From the NCBI GenBank assembly GCA_017882405.1, contig JADGPO010000048.1:1-6492 (forward strand): a stretch of DNA of 6,492 nucleotides, written 5' to 3'. The position numbers and the translations under genes are program-made. The notes under the pieces were generated by a model, which saw only the letters and a list, made by a program, of their open reading frames with translations, searched no databases and was not told where the DNA came from. The stretch comes from Solirubrobacteraceae bacterium (GTDB lineage Bacteria > Actinomycetota > Thermoleophilia > Solirubrobacterales > Solirubrobacteraceae). Numbering within the stretch: the first letter of the stretch is position 1; each line of letters opens with the position of its first letter. Shown one piece after another: positions 5,826-6,492 of the stretch.

Positions 5826-6492
5826 ATGTCGCCGCGCCGAATCTCCGCCCCCCTCGCGATCGCCCTGCTGATCCTCGGCATCGCCGGCGGCGCGCAGCCG
5901 GCGCTCGCCATGGCCACGAGCCATCGGCCCGCGGCTCACAAGACTGCCGTGCGGCATACCGCGATTCATCGCTCGGTCCGGCGCCACGCCACCCGGCGCG
6001 GCGTCACCGGAACTCAGCCGCTGCGGGCCGTCAACGCCGCCGCCCCGGGCACTCCCTCGAGCCTGGCGATGCCCACGGGCGACATTCCCGGCTGGCATCA
6101 GGTCCTCGCCGACGATTTCAGCGGCTCGGTGCTGGATGCTTCGAAGTGGCGCCTGTACTGGGGTCAGCCCGGCGGCGATCCGGGCGGCTGGTTCGACCCG
6201 GCTCACGTCTCGGTCTCGGGCGGTCAGATGGTGCTCGCCGGCTACCGCGATCCCGCCGATGGCGGGAAGTGGGCCACCGCCGGCGTCTCGAGCAGCCCCG
6301 GCCTCGTGCAGACCTACGGCAAGTACCTGGTCCGCTTCCGCTTCGACTCGGGCGTCGGCATCGCGCACGCGATCCTGCTCTGGCCGGGGGACAACAGCTG
6401 GCCGCCGGAGATCGACTTCAGCGAGGACAACGGCGCCAACCGCCAGACGACCTACGCGACGCTCCACTACGGAGCGAACAACACTCAGGTAC
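5826..6492 (+). CDS. Secreted GH16 family glycoside hydrolase, 3' end missing
   Basis: This enzyme probably cleaves beta-glucan-type or related polysaccharide linkages outside the cell by a retaining mechanism. The window ends inside the gene after 222 codons. The first ATG after an in-frame TAG (5820-5822) is at 5826. Residues 1-28 look like a signal peptide: basic start (MSPRR), hydrophobic core (LAIALLILGIAGG) and AxA-type ending (ALA, or one step later AMA). Residues 33-60 are rich in arginine and histidine and look like an unstructured linker. The catalytic domain begins near residue 89 (GWHQVLADDFSG), continues through SKWRLYWG and YGKYLVRFRF, and carries EIDFSE (195-200). That is the GH16 ExDxxE motif, with E195 the expected nucleophile and E200 the acid/base. 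LHYG follows as usual. Its placement next to polysaccharide-assembly genes suggests trimming or release of the polymer. Substrate is not determinable. Confidence 0.92.
   Translation, partial: MSPRRISAPLAIALLILGIAGGAQPALAMATSHRPAAHKTAVRHTAIHRSVRRHATRRGVTGTQPLRAVNAAAPGTPSSLAMPTGDIPGWHQVLADDFSGSVLDASKWRLYWGQPGGDPGGWFDPAHVSVSGGQMVLAGYRDPADGGKWATAGVSSSPGLVQTYGKYLVRFRFDSGVGIAHAILLWPGDNSWPPEIDFSEDNGANRQTTYATLHYGANNTQV

Noticed and set aside
5670..6467. Minus-strand open frame of 265 codons at the right end
   Set aside because: It is antisense to the GH16 gene, whose signal peptide and catalytic motif are unmistakable on the plus strand.

Overview
The window is GC-rich (around 70% by eye) and tightly packed, with 4-base start/stop overlaps and GTG as well as ATG starts. 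It reads as part of an extracellular polysaccharide gene cluster from a high-GC Gram-positive lineage. The protein style (actinobacterial GT2s, a polytopic protein with QDYLSPQ, HQLTP and YGGEAVYRVYLF motifs, a secreted GH16) suggests Actinomycetota, perhaps Thermoleophilia. That placement is recalled family resemblance, not a search result.

Layout: four genes run rightward from the left edge to 4238. They are a GT2 glycosyltransferase cut by the window's left edge, a 417-aa Wzx/MATE-type flippase, a 112-aa protein with four predicted membrane segments, and a 592-aa polytopic membrane protein with a C-terminal extracytoplasmic domain. They overlap or nearly touch and are probably one transcript. 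Two leftward genes follow (5673 to 4217): a left-handed beta-helix acetyltransferase and a second GT2, coupled by an ATGA overlap. The last rightward and last leftward genes overlap tail to tail by 22 bp, and a two-part hairpin sits on that junction. A 152-bp divergent intergenic region (5674-5825) separates the acetyltransferase from a rightward, secreted GH16 glycoside hydrolase that runs off the right edge at 6492.

Inferred joint role: the GT2s add sugars to a lipid-linked repeat unit at the inner membrane face, and the acetyltransferase decorates it or its precursor. The flippase moves it across the membrane, and the 592-aa protein may extend or polymerise it outside. The GH16 enzyme may trim or release the polymer. 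The sugars, acceptor and polymer identity cannot be read from the sequence.

No RNA genes, insertion sequences, CRISPR arrays or attachment sites were seen. The most useful observations are the hairpin at the convergent overlap, the acetyltransferase's departure from serine acetyltransferase at active-site positions, the truncated GH16 with an intact ExDxxE motif, and the pairing of a small membrane protein with a polymerase or GT-C candidate. None of these proves a new system. The membrane-protein pair is the best candidate for undescribed function.
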